The notes: generated from the sequence alone by a model not told the origin. DNA of 64,000 nucleotides from Macrocybe gigantea (GCA_011319805.1 SJRY01000260.1:479323-543322); one strand, 5' to 3'; shown: positions 44,176-54,949, counted from the first letter of the stretch. Made by a program: numbers and translations.

Positions 44176-45328
44176 TCGGACCCTTCGGCAAAACCCTCTT
44201 TGTCAGAGCTTTCTTCATCCTTGTCTTCTTCGTCCTCTCCTTCTTCTTCTTTCACTTCTCTGACCCGGGATTTTCCTTTCTTCTTCTTCTTGCAGTTTCG
44301 TGCATAGTGTCCTTTAAGCCACAGTTGAAACATGTGACATTTGCTGCTCCTTTTCGTGGTTCCGGGCAGTTTCGTGAATGTGTCCTGGTTTATTGCAGTT
44401 GAAGCAGTTGTTGCTTCGTACTTTGTCGACTTCCATGGCCTGTCCTGCTCCTCGGCTTGGATTTCCGGCCTTGCGCTGATTGCTTGTGAATTCTCCTCTC
44501 ATCACATTTCTGTGTTCATCGATGTTTCGTCCAATTGCTCGAACTGTCTTGATATATTCATCTCCATCTGTTGGAAGTGTGGAGATTGAGTGTACGGCTT
44601 CTGCTGTCCTTCGGTTTAAGCTCTTCTCGAGTAGGAAACGAGGGGCTGTTCCTGTCATTCCTGCTTTCCCTGCGAGGTCTACAATTCATCCAGAAATTCG
44701 TCGATGGGTCGGTTTCCCTGTCTGATGTTGAATAGTTTGCTTCCTGCTTGTGATGGCGACATGACGTTGCTGAATCGTGTCTCTATCTCGGTTATGAAGT
44801 CGGCCCATGTGCTTTGGTTGGTAGTGGTGTCGATCTTCTTTGATGCCCAGTGGGCTCCGGGTCCGTCGGTCATTCTAGACAGGACCGCTCCAATCTTCTG
44901 TGTATCCGTGAGGTCCCCATGTGCGGTTATGTAGAGTTTCATCTTTCTCCACCAAATATCGAAGGACGTTCGATCTCCTGTAAAGGATTTCGGGTCGGCG
45001 ATGATTCCCTTGTATTCTGTCGTCATCCTTTGGGGGTTTTCTTCGTCGTTCTCTTGGTCTTGGTCTTCCTGTTCCTGGATCTGTTGTTCTTGGGTCTGCT
45101 GTGCTTGTACTTGGGCTTGCTGTTCTTGGAGCTGTTTCTGTCTTCGCTCCTCTCTCTGTTCTTTCCAGTAGTCTAGGTCGACTCCTGCGATCTACAAGCT
45201 TGTTCAAAATCGGCCCACTCTGCAGCGGTCGGTCCGGTTGTCTTTGGTAATCCTTTTCGCTCCCTCCACCGATAGTATTCGTCCCAGTCGCTGTTGCTTA
45301 CTTTCGCCACGGTGGTGCGATTCTCTCC
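44172..45328 (-). pseudogene. gag: B2 gag, single-base deletions
   Basis: After the shared TAA the frame continues through GTG (where B1 has ATG), KVSNSDWDEYYRWRERKGL and a Gln-rich segment to the first ATG after the RNA start (45026, MTTEYKGIIADPKSFTGDR). Capsid-like sequence and two CCHC knuckles follow, then a Lys patch, an acidic tail and TAG at 44172-44174. Single bases are missing in five places, including after the Gln-rich N-terminus, at FLDE(F), and in both knuckle regions. Comparison with B3 shows that each is a loss from a short run or dinucleotide. Confidence 0.8.
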
Positions 45329-45984
45329 TTATGCAGTGCTTCGGCGGATTGGTCCTCTGAAGGGATTCGGCGGTTTCGTTCCTGTGTGTCCTTGACTCTG
45401 GTGTCGTTCTCGTTGGTTCTGTCGTATGCTCTGTGCGTCGTGCCCTCTCTGTATCAGTATGTCTTCCTCCTGTGTTCGGCGATTATAGTTCTCGATCTGT
45501 TGTCGCCTAAAATCTCGGGCTTGTGTTCGTTCTTCTCTCGTTTTCTTGCGGATGGGTTCGTCCTCTTCTTCGGCAAGAAGATTCTGGTCTGACCACAGCT
45601 CTTCTGGGCTTATCCCGTATTCTCCTTCTAGGAAGAGTTCTGCAATGAGTTGTGCTGCTCCTTCGCTGAGGATCTCAGCGGGCTCGTCTGTGGTGGTGAA
45701 GGCAAACTCTCTCAGAAATGCCTGTTCTTCGTCGTCGCTACTTGGTGTAGGCGTGCGCTCTCTCTTTCGTTTGTTTGGATTGCTAGTGTCTCTGCGGATG
45801 GCGTGGACTGTCTCTGCGAATGGCGTGGACTGCAATGTCTGGTCTACTTCTCTGAGCCAAGTGCTCTCGTCGCTCGTGCTAGTGCTCGCTGGGTCGGCGA
45901 CCGCTTGTCGTCGAATGTTGATCAAGTCTTTGATAAAGCGTGACGTGGTGTGTGTGTGAGTCTGAGCGAGTCTCGACGAGGCTT
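45329..45984 (-). CDS. B2 ORF1, leader protein without an ATG, ending at TAA
   Basis: The reverse frame is open from a stop just inside the primer-binding site to TAA at 45329-45331. About 198 residues follow a TTG codon at 45925, but no ATG occurs anywhere in the frame or in the whole leader. The protein has an acidic centre (SSDDEEQAFLREFAFTTTDE, AQLIAELFLEGEYGISPEEL), then a basic Arg/Gln-rich end (RKKTREERTQARDFRRQQ). It is in the same frame as Gag, separated from it only by the TAA. Translation would need a near-cognate start, for example ACG or TTG upstream. The protein-like composition and its conservation in all copies argue that it is coding. The family is unknown. Confidence 0.65.
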
Positions 45985-45989
45985 AATAT
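45979..45989 (-). promoter_or_regulatory. B2 self-priming primer-binding site
   Basis: AGGCTTAATAT on the + strand (ATATTAAGCCT in element orientation), exactly complementary to the predicted RNA start. Confidence 0.8.
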
Positions 45990-45991
45990 CT

Positions 45992-46311
45992 TGTTAGGCT
46001 AGACGAATCTCAGAAGGACTCGGGCAGACTAAGTGCGAGAGTGGTCTTGAGATGATGGCAAAAGGAATATTAAGCCTAGCGTTACTGGTACATCTGGGAG
46101 TCCTTATATACACTACAGTACTCGAGCACGGACCATGGGCTGCGCAATGCTGTGGACTGCGGATGAGTAAGACTGGAAGGAGATGACTCAGGATGACTAG
46201 GGAAGTGAGATGACTCGATGGCTGCGCGCTGCGCAGCATGATGGGGGAGATAAGGGATGTGGGAAAGATAAGATAAGAAAATGAATAGTCCTTTGGGCGG
46301 CGTCTGTAACA
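45992..46311 (-). repeat. 5' LTR of B2
   Basis: 320 bp. The predicted RNA start is at 46077, in the 11-mer at 46067-46077. The primer-binding site lies at 45979-45989, 2 nt from the LTR. Confidence 0.95.
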
Positions 46312-48550
46312 CAGAAGTTGCGCATGATTAACTTGTGCATCTTTGTCTGTCCTGGGTATCCTGAGATCTGATCCGAATGATTTCAATAATCCATTCCCTT
46401 ATCTTTTGGCTTTTTGGAATACAATTTGGTCATTTTCCTCCCAGCTGTGTTCACCTTTGTCAAGATGTTTCTGAACCTTGGGTTCTCTTTGTTTCCAAGC
46501 CTGTTTGATTTGGTCCAAAATGTCCTGAAATTCTGATGTTGGCATGATCTTTGCCATGAAAATCTGGCAAAAAATCTCTGGCTTCAGGAGTATGATATTC
46601 TCATTATCATTCTCCCCTTTCTCATAGTCTGGTTGTCTTAACAGACTGTCTGCCTTCATCATCAATTTTCCGGATTTGTGCTCCAGGACAAAATCATAGT
46701 CCTGAAGCTCTGAAATCCAGCGAGCTTGCCAGCGATTCAGTTTCTGAGGTTTCTGGCAGTATTCAAGATTCTTATCATCTGTTCAAATCTTGAATTTCTA
46801 TTTAGCACTGCAAAGGTATTGGCACCATTCCTCAAGTCCAGTCATGATCGCAAGCACCTCCTTATCATAGATCTTGTAGTTCCATTCTGTCAGGTTCAAT
46901 GACTTTGACATGAAAGCCACCAGTCTCCAGGTACCATTGGATTGTTCCTAAGAACGAATGCCTCCTATTGTATAGTTTGAGGCATCTTTATACCATTTTC
47001 CGAGACGATCATTCCAAGGTATTCCACTTCCAGCTGATGAAATGAGCATTTCTCAGGTTTTAGATAAAGCTTATTGTTCTTTAGCTTTTCCAACATATGC
47101 TGAATGAGTCATCTGTGTTCATTCAAATCTTTATTGAAGATAAGAATATTGTCCATGTAGATGACTATGTGTCTCTGATCAATTTTGTCTTTGAAGATCA
47201 TGTTCATCATGGTTTGGAAGGTAGCCAGTGAATTCGTCAGTCCAAAGAACATGACCAGGGGTTTGAACATTCCCTAGTTTGTCCGAAATGCAGCTTTCCA
47301 TTCATTGCCTTCTTTCATACAGACATTGTTATATCCCCATCAGATGTCAAGTTCCATAAAGAACTTCACTCCCTTCAGTTTGTCGATCAACTCTTGGATT
47401 AGGGGGAGCAGGTACTTGTTCTTTATTGCCATGTCATTTAACTTGTGATAATTCTATACAGGTCATAGGGATCTGTTCTTCTTTTTTATAAAGAAGAAAG
47501 GTGAGGCCATTGGCGACTTCGATGGTCTGATTCATCCAGTATTTAGATTTTCATCCAAAAAGGCATCCAGCTGTTTCTATTTGTCTAGCGTCAGGGAATA
47601 GACCTTGCAATCCTAGAGTTTAGCTCCTGGAATGAGTTCGATTGCATGGTCCCAAGGTCATCACAGTGGTAGTTTGTCGAACAACTCTTTTCTGAACACT
47701 AAATCCTTGAAACAGTGGTATTCTTCTGGTACGATTTTCTTGAAGGTTTTTACCTTCATCGCCTTTGCTGTCACTTCTGCCAGTTTGGAAGCCATTATTT
47801 GGAAAGCCCTCAGATGGAACTCTTGGTTTATGTTGATCATCAAGAGTTTTTCTCCATTTTTGAAATCAACCTCATTCATCTCAATAGAGGTGTCATCATC
47901 TTCAGGATTTCCTATTCAGACAATCTGCTAACACTCTTTGGGGCATCAATTGAATGTGATCTTTTCTGTCTTCCAATCGATCCAAGGATTGTGATGCTTA
48001 ACCCACTCATAACTGATGAAGACCTGGCCCTTTCTGAGTTTAGTAACTGAGAAGATCATTCACTCGACATGATCTTGGACCTGGACTCTCAATTCGACAT
48101 ATTCACATATGTCTCCCACTGTGTTACAGGTTCCATCTGCATTATGGACCAGAATAGGAATTGGATATCTCTTTGTATTAATTTCCTTTTCCTTAACAAA
48201 CTTCCAGTCTATGCAAGATCAGGTACATCCTGTATCAAGTAAGGCTTTCACACTATATGTTCGTCCAGTATCCAAGGTCATAATTATCAAGGGTATATCC
48301 ATCTGATTTCCATTGCTGCCTCTGACAAATTGTGGCTTTTGTCTGAGATCGAGCAATGTGTGGAGAGCATCATGATCATTCATCTGATTGATCTCTTGGA
48401 GTCTTTCCAATGAGATGTCCTTCTGTTGCAATTGATCTGTCCATGCCTTAAGGATCGAGTACACTCTGGACTCATCCTGCTGATAAATCTGTTGAGCCAT
48501 CCAGGGTAGGGTATATCCTTTTATGAGACCAAACTCTCATGCACCTTCTC
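46312..48550 (-). pseudogene. pol: A2 pol, 5' piece: protease, RT, part of RNase H and integrase
   Basis: Reverse reading includes the protease (KALLDTGCT, about 48225-48240) and the RT with YMDN again (about 47155). RNase H is joined to the RT by a deletion of about 280 bp at about 46990. The integrase N-terminus follows up to the B2 insertion. The region 48219-48500 reads across the site where B1 interrupts A1. Confidence 0.75.
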
Positions 48551-48654
48551 ATTTGAAATATTCTTTAAGATCAGGAATGTCTCTTATATTCATATTCAAT
48601 GATACATAGTCAGCTGGCGAAGCGGTGCTTCTTCCCAGCTCTATTGAAAACCCT

Positions 48655-49950
48655 GTTTCAGCTCAGGGTTGGGCTGTCCTTGAGCATTACTGGTTGCTAG
48701 TGCCGGAGTTTGCTCCTTAGGCACCATAGTTCCCTGTGCCGGTTTCTGAGTTTGCTTGGGAGTGAATTGCTCCTTCATGCTAAATTCCTTCTGAGCCTAG
48801 CGATACTATCAGTCCAGTTCCATCGTGTGCTTGTACCACCAGTCAATGTCCTCCTTGTGGATACCTCCTAGTTCAATGATTCATCGTCCGAGCACCTGGT
48901 CGAGTCTATGTTTGAAGATGTCGATGAGGGCAATGTTATTGTATTCCGTTAAGGGAGCCCAGCTCTGGAATTCAACAATATAGTCCTCGACCAGTTGTCA
49001 TCACTGCAACAGTTCCTTAATCTGAATAATCACATCATTCTGGGTTTCCATAGTCATAAAGAACTCGCAGGCTTCTGCCTTGAAGTTCTTCCAGTCCTTG
49101 AACAGTGGAAGATGTCCAAGTGGGTCCGTTCTGATTTCCGGAGTATTAGCTATTGCCAGTGTAATGATGTGGCTGTGTTCCCAGTCATCATAGGTGGAAT
49201 GATTTCTGAATTCCTGCCTACGTCCATTCAATTCCGTTTTGAACTCAAGCCACTCTTGTAGCTTAGAGTCTGCCCAGTTCTGTGCATGTTCGGCCTTGCC
49301 TCCTGTGATCCATTGCAATGCATAGGTGATCATGTCCCACTTGTTGGTTATTTCCTCCTTGTCGAAGTAGACTTCCATCCATCGAAGCCAACTTCTGATC
49401 AAACTGGAATCCCCTTTATATGGATCTGGTGGTTCCGATTTCATTCTTTGGGCTTCTTGCTTAAATCCAGTTCTTCTTTGATTGCATTGACCAAAGTCTA
49501 TGTCGCATTCTGAACCTGTTTGGCCTGCTGCAGGTTGTTTCAAAGAGTGCCCCAGGCCAGGGCAAGAGGACAGGTGATGAAGAGGGTCATGAGGATAATC
49601 ATAATAAAGGCAAAGAGAGTGGCAATGAGTTCCATCATGGGTGTCATTCTGGGGTTTCTCATCGTCAGGAGTCGAGGGTAGAATTCAAGTTCTGGGGGGT
49701 CTTCGCCCCAGATGAAGATAGAGGGGTTGCATCAAGGAGATAGGTTGGAGTAGTAGTTGGTCCAGTACTTGTACTCAACCTCAACTATGTAGTTTCGAAG
49801 GTGAAGGTTCTTTCGGATGAGAGTGTAACTGATGTGTTATCGGTAAAGGGGGTTGCAGTGGATTCGAGTATGGAAGGAAGTGAGGTTGGTAACTGGGTAG
49901 TTTTGTCCAATAGAGTAGTCGATTAGTACCATGCAGGTGGCATGCGACCA
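48655..49950 (-). pseudogene. gag: A2 gag with hydrophobic N-terminus, zinc knuckle deleted
   Basis: From about 49930 the reverse frame reads MVLIDYSIGQNY and continues through two stops (from CAA and CGA) in one frame into MELIATLFAFIMIILMTLF (ATG at 49635). This shows that the upstream stretch and Gag belong together. The capsid part (DPYKGDSSLIRSWLRWMEVY, WADSKLQEWLEFK) follows at 49440-49000. Where A1 has the CCHC knuckle, A2 has a deletion of about 155 bp. Confidence 0.75.
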
Positions 49951-50561
49951 TCGACTCCTGCTTTGGTTAGGTCCAAGAAAAGGGATGGGTGCCTGTTAAA
50001 CTGCAGATGGGTCAGCTCAAATCTCCATTGCAATGGGGATGCCCCAAACAGCAGTCAAGGAAGGTTTCATCATCAGAAGTCCCAGCAGTCTGGTGACTCC
50101 TTTCTCATTTCAGGTCAACACACATTCCTGACAGCAACTTTCAGGGGCATGTTTGAGTAAGGTGGTCAGTGGGTGGGGACTATCCACACATCCAAGTCCT
50201 CCTGTCTCTCTTGCTGAGGTACATTCTGGGTCAACAAGCTACCCAGTCAAACGTGCGGTAGGGCTCTCCAAAGATTACCCTAGCACAGCCTTTTGATGCT
50301 TGATTCAGTCAGGGTCGGACTCAACATTACTCTTAGACCTCTCATACATCCAAGTATAACAAGCAAGGACCTCTGACAGAGACTGGAATATGGGTTGGCA
50401 TGGGGTGGGGAGTGGTGGTGGAAAGTAAAGATGTTAGTTTTGATAAGGGGAAGAGGTATGATGATGCAGCGGATTCCTTTGGTCGCACAGCACTTGGGGC
50501 CATCAGGCAATGAAGGAAGGGCAGCGGAGGAGAGTAAGAGTAGTGAGGTGTGCAGGGAGAT

Positions 50562-50572
50562 AGCTTTGAGCT
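50562..50572 (-). promoter_or_regulatory. A2 self-priming primer-binding site
   Basis: AGCTTTGAGCT on the + strand, 2 nt inside the 5' LTR. It matches the R start of this LTR except for one C to T change at a CpG. Confidence 0.7.
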
Positions 50573-50574
50573 TT

Positions 50575-50990
50575 TGCTACACAAAACTAATTCTGCATGC
50601 AGGTCACTCTTAGCCAATCAGAGATGAGAGGCAGGGAGAAGAATGCTATTACTAGCTAGCTCGAAGCTGATTTCTACTATACATGATTTAACTATTTATA
50701 CATTATGATACCTGAGCACGGACCACAACTATGCTATCCTCATGTTGTGTGAAACCCTCGATTCTAAGTTGAATGAGTAAGGATTCGACTGTGCTCCTCA
50801 TGTTATCCTGCAGGTGCTGTGTAATAGCCCTATGCCCTAGTCAGCACTGATGTGTCATTGTTATAGGATTGTTTTAAGTTGTTGCACTGCATCTTGTTTG
50901 TCATGTCATGCTTTGTGTCACATGTTTGTCATGTGATTCTTGAGTCATGTGCCCATCATCAAGATAACAATAAACCTGGAAATCATAACA
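50575..50990 (-). repeat. 5' LTR of A2
   Basis: 416 bp, reverse orientation. R start at 50658-50668 (AGCTCGAAGCT on the + strand). Flanked by aaggg on the right. Confidence 0.9.
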
Positions 50991-50995
50991 AAGGG

Positions 50996-51475
50996 TCTCA
51001 AACCTAGTGTCATTACTTTTGATATCACTCAATATTTTTCCTCACTCAACTATCATATGTTGGTGAGGATTCTTCAATATAGAGGCTTTGCACAGCAAGT
51101 GACAAAGTTTTTCAAGTCATACCTCATTGGATGTAAGACATCTTATGCCTGGCACAGTGCTATTTCCCCTGAGTTTGATACTGATATTGGTGTTGGCCAA
51201 GGCTCCCTATCTCCAGTACTATCTGCATTGTACTTGGGGCTAGTGCTCAAACTCTACCAGAAAGTTGGCAATATGCCTACTATCATATCATTCATGGTTG
51301 ATGGACTGATTATAGCTCAGTCCAAGTCCATTCTGGACAATGTTCCAAAGTTGCAAAAGGCATATGCATCAGTGCATAACCTCTTCACTGACTTGGGCCT
51401 TATTGTAGAATACAACAAGACCAAACTACAGCACTTTTCATGCAATAAGATGGATTCTTGTCTGCCAATCTGAGG
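50996..51475 (+). pseudogene. LINE reverse transcriptase palm, decayed
   Basis: This is one open frame reading SVITFDITQYFSSLNYHML, IGVGQGSLSPVLSALYLGLV and SFMVDGLIIAQ, ending at TGA 51471-51473. The position of the catalytic YVDD is occupied by FMVD, so one of the two metal-binding aspartates is missing. The order and wording fit a fungal LINE RT. Confidence 0.75.
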
Positions 51476-52013
51476 CATGCCCTCAGGTTTCTTACTACTC
51501 CAGCTATGCTGGGGGGTGATTTCTCAAGGTCCAAAAACTTCACCTCTCTGTCTGACAGATAGCATGCTGTGCTAAAGTCCCTGCTCAAGGACTTAGTGGA
51601 CCTTAAACCAACAAACTTTCTTTCTACAGATTATTTTGCCAAGGCAAATAACCCAGGCAAGAGCCCATCACACTCCCCCCCTGTTCTCCTAAACTCCAGA
51701 AAGAATTTAGCAGGAATTTATAAGGATGCTAGGAAGAGTCTGTAAGTACTAAAGAAGGACTTTTCAGCCAATTTTTTGATTTTGAGAGAGCCTGCTAAGT
51801 CCTTACACAGTCCTGGAAAAGTCCTTCTAAAGTTCAGGTTTAGAAGGAATTCTACAAGGAGTTTGGAAGGACTGTTACTGACAATCCTACTAGAGTCCTT
51901 CTGAAGTTTAGAAGGCAAGCCTAGTTCTTCTGGAGTTTAGAAGAACTCTAGTAGGATTGCTAATAAATAGGTTAAAAGGAGCAAAGAAATGATAATAGCA
52001 GTGAAAATAAAGC
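51476..52013. other. Degenerate sequence with a foldback
   Basis: After the LINE RT the sequence carries many short words such as CTCCAGAAAG, GTTTAGAAGGA and AGTCCTTCT in both orientations. A 21-nt inverted repeat with one mismatch lies at 51882-51902 and 51939-51959. No coding region is supported. Confidence 0.5.
51882..51959. repeat. Inverted repeat (foldback)
   Basis: The arms CAATCCTACTAGAGTCCTTC and its near-complement (20 of 21 over the full arm) flank a 36-bp loop. They could form a hairpin, for example a remnant of a small foldback element. Confidence 0.7.
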
Positions 52014-52027
52014 TAAACTAAACTCCA

Positions 52028-53242
52028 TTTTTTTTTTTTTTTTTTTTAAATCAACAATTTATAAAGCAGTGCTCGGTGGCAGTCTGCTTGTAAATACACA
52101 GAGGTACCTATGATAAATACATGAAGTTTAGGGCCCTCCAAGTGGAGGACCCTTATCACTGTCTCCTTTGCAGGATAGGTGCTAGACTAACTGGTGGAAT
52201 TCCGTGTCTAGACCCCAGAATCAACTTGGATTCAAAGCCTGGATTAGTCATCCAGGTGAACCAGCAGAGAATGAGTCCTCTCAGGCCAGAGTCAGGGGAT
52301 TGCCCTGGTCTACCACAGTCCGAATTTCGGCCAGGAAGTGAGTTACCAAGAGGCCAAGTGAACAGGGACACTGGGTATTGGTAAGCCCCACCTACTTTAA
52401 TTTTCCCATTTCTGAGCACATGGTTCGCTGATGCCCAGAGGGCGTGGATCCCCAATCATGTCTCAGGTCTCTGCCTTGCCAGCGTCCAGCCCCAGTATGC
52501 ACCTCTAGACCTAAGGCCTAGGCTGGGGAGTTCTATACCTATGCTTAATCTGGTTATGCATGCCCCACAAGGAGGTCTCAGGCTCCCACCTGAGCAGTGC
52601 TTTACAATCATGTGGTGGCTACCCCTGGGCCTAGGAACTCCCCAAGTGTGCCCAAGGACTGGTCCACACTACCAATGCTGACTAACGACCAGGTTCCCAG
52701 CCTAATCCAGTTGGTTAGACTGGGCATGAGATTAACCAGTGGAGGGTGTCCTATCCTAAGCTTGCAGTCCGAAGAGACTCCCTATTACAGGGTGCACAGC
52801 ACCTTCTAGAAGTGCGCATGCTCTGGAATGCCCCATTATAGGATGTGCATCATAGGTCAGGTGGTTCTCAAGTTCTTCCTCCACTTACCGCACCCTGTGC
52901 TTTCACTCCCTACTTGATCATATGATGAATCACATGACCATTTCAGGCATGGCCTGTCAGGGGTCACCTGACCTGCCACTTTGGGCTCCCGTGATCATCC
53001 CTATCATGTGACCAGGTTACCACTCTAGTTACGGAAGGTCACATGACTATGGTACTGCCTCAGAGTTGATTACCAACCTGAGTCACTGAGCACATGACTG
53101 TAACCAATGATGGGTCACATGCCTATCCCTACTTTCAAGGTACAGGGGATGAGTGGGAATCAAACCCACAACCTTTCCAGTGGCTGCACAGCCACTTCTC
53201 TAGTCTTTAGTGGTGATTAAACCACTGGGCTACTGGGGCCCT
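52028..53242 (-). mobile_element. Long tRNA-like SINE (about 1.2 kb)
   Basis: A perfect 14-bp direct repeat, TAAACTAAACTCCA, lies at 52014-52027 and 53243-53256. The left end is T20 (52028-52047), a poly(A) tail on the minus strand. At the minus-strand 5' end an A-box-like TAGCCCAGTGG (53222-53232) and a B-box-like GGTTTGATTCC (53156-53166, GGTTCGATTCC with one CpG change) are about 56 nt apart, as in tRNA promoters. No AAAA occurs on the + strand inside the element, so a minus-strand Pol III transcript would meet no T4 terminator. The body has no recognised coding region. Confidence 0.8.
53156..53232 (-). promoter_or_regulatory. Internal Pol III promoter of the SINE
   Basis: A box at 53222-53232 and B box at 53156-53166, both on the minus strand, with tRNA-like spacing. 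Confidence 0.65.
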
Positions 53243-53256
53243 TAAACTAAACTCCA

Positions 53257-53799
53257 GAAAGAGTCCAGAAGGATGAAATTCCATCTGGAGTTTAGAAGGA
53301 ATGTAGACAAACATTAAAAATTCAAGTTTGGAAAAATGCCATAAGAGAAAGTTGAACTAAAGACTAGGAGAATTGCACAGCAGGGTGATAGCTTAACCAC
53401 TGGACCAAATGGCCTGTGAAAGCAACAAACTGTCTCAACCCATATATACCACTTAGGTCATGTGCAATCACATGACCTTGTTGATCAGTTTCACGCTCCT
53501 ATTCTCCTTCTCATCCTCATTCCCACCCCTTTCTCCACCTCCTTCTCCACCAACACATCATATAGCCTGACAATGATGCATCACCACAATGCCATGCTAC
53601 CCAACAATAAGCAGGATCTGGGGGGAGGGAGGAGAGTGGGCAACAGAGGTGCATTGATGCCTCTGTTACAGAAAGGTAAGTTTTTTTTTTCTTTTTTTCA
53701 TTCTTCTGTGTTTGAGCCACCCACCAGGTGCATGGCTCAATGGTGCAGCCTGCCTTGCCAGCCCTTAGCACCTATTGCAAGAGGATGGGGATGCAACCA
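53257..53799. other. Repeat-rich flank; no supported gene
   Basis: The first part resembles 51640-52000 (CTCCAGAAAGAG, TTTAGAAGGA), which is the sequence the SINE entered. A T-rich run lies at 53679-53698. An open frame at 53462-53872 has no recognisable features. Confidence 0.4.
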
Positions 53800-54660
53800 G
53801 CACCACCAACACCCCCACCTGGCCTCCACCTGCCCTCTGTACCCAACCGCAGCCAATGGTGCCCGTCAGTAGTGCCCAACATGCCCCCTGCCCTCCAATG
53901 ATCACCGCCACCCAGCATCCACTGCCAGCCCTCTAACGCCCCCACCTGCCCTCTATGCCCAACTGCAGCCAACAGGGTGCCCAACATGCCTGCCTGCCCT
54001 CCAACACTCTTCACCATCCAATGGCAGCTGTCAGCACCACCCATGGACCACGGCTAGCCTCCAAATGCCCCTACCTGCCCTCCACCATCAAATGGCAGCA
54101 TATGGCAGCGGTGCAGCGCCGCCCCTACTGCTTGCCTCCAAATGCCCCCACCTGCCCTTTGATGCCCAACCACAGCTGTCAGTGCCTCCACACTCTCCAA
54201 ATGCCCTCAAACGCCAAATGGCAGCCAATGGAAGCTGTTAGCGGTGCTCATGGCCCCTCACCTGCTCTCAAACACCCCCGCCTACCCTCCCACGGACCAC
54301 CGTCTGCCCCTAATTGCCCCCACCTGCCTTCTGATGCCCAACCACAGCCAATGGAAGCTGTCAGCACTGCCATGGCCTGGTGCCTGCCTTCTGCACCCAG
54401 CCACAGCTGTCAGCACTGCCCACTGCCCACCGCTCGCCTCTGATGCTAAGCAGCAGTGAACGGCACCCCCAGTGCTACCCAACATCCAATCTGATGCCTA
54501 ATGGCTGCAAACGGCACCTGTCACCACTACCCAATGCCCAATGCCTGCCGTCAGCACCTTCAGTGCCACCCACCACCTTCTGCCTGCCCTTCCTCCTCTG
54601 ACACCCAACAGCAGCCGTTGGCACCCCAGGACCCCACCCCACTCTCCATGCCCACTCTCC
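53800..54660. repeat. C-rich minisatellite-like region
   Basis: Imperfect units of roughly 55-70 bp are repeated about a dozen times. They contain CCCCCACCTGCCCTC, TGATGCCCAACCACAGCC and AATGGAAGCTGTCAGC. Several frames are open across it (for example 53955-54443) only because of the repeat composition. Confidence 0.7.
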
Positions 54661-54708
54661 TGCCCTCATCGCCCTTTAGCACCCATTAATAGCCTAGCTC
54701 ACCCATTT

Positions 54709-54775
54709 TTTTTTTTATCTTTTTTTTTTATTTTTTATTTATTTTTTATAAAGTATGTATTTATATATATATAAA
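54709..54775. other. T/A-rich tract
   Basis: Long T runs followed by TATATATATA. No function is assigned. Confidence 0.6.
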
Positions 54776-54949
54776 TTGAGGCTGTAGCATCTGAAGTTCA
54801 GGTGGTACAGCTGCCATTCACCTCAGAGAGCAGCTCTTGCTGCAATTCGAGCAATGGCAGCTGGAGTCCCTCCAAACTGTGGTCATGTGACCCAGTCATG
54901 TGAGTTTGCTATGAAGTCAACTCTTTGCTCTGATTGACTTTGAGCAAAC

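Larger units (their letters stand above)
39802..46311 (-). mobile_element. Family B, copy 2 (B2), young, nested in A2
   Basis: 6510 bp with 320-bp LTRs that I see differing at one base, and a perfect duplication cagaa (39797-39801 and 46312-46316). CpG sites are largely kept, so the insertion is recent. Gag and Pol are near-complete but broken by about ten single-base deletions, mostly in homopolymers. Two deletions are shared with B3. ORF1 and ORF3 are intact. Confidence 0.95.
37862..50990 (-). mobile_element. Family A, copy 2 (A2), reverse, interrupted by B2
   Basis: LTRs of 416 bp each (37862-38277 and 50575-50990) and a perfect 5-bp duplication, aaggg, bound the element. Without B2 it is about 6.6 kb. 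It lacks about 155 bp in gag, including the CCHC knuckle (about 48655), and about 280 bp spanning the RT end and RNase H start (about 46990). Many stops are present. It sits inside a LINE and itself contains B2. Confidence 0.95.
36400..51475 (+). mobile_element. LINE-type (non-LTR) retrotransposon fragment, split by A2
   Basis: An endonuclease part and the first part of a reverse transcriptase lie before 37861, and the rest of the RT continues at 50996 after element A2. The duplicated aaggg (37857-37861 and 50991-50995) marks the insertion. Joining the flanks restores the RT reading (LTHIICQGWLKG, then LKPSVITFDITQYF). The true 5' and 3' ends were not found, and stops and shifts are frequent. 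Confidence 0.75.

Noticed and set aside
53156..53232. A genuine tRNA gene
   Set aside because: Only A and B boxes are recognisable; the region is joined to a 1.1-kb body with poly(A) and target duplication, and no cloverleaf was apparent.
53955..54443. 162-codon open frame in the C-rich region as a gene
   Set aside because: The repeat units keep several frames open; no domain and no splice context.
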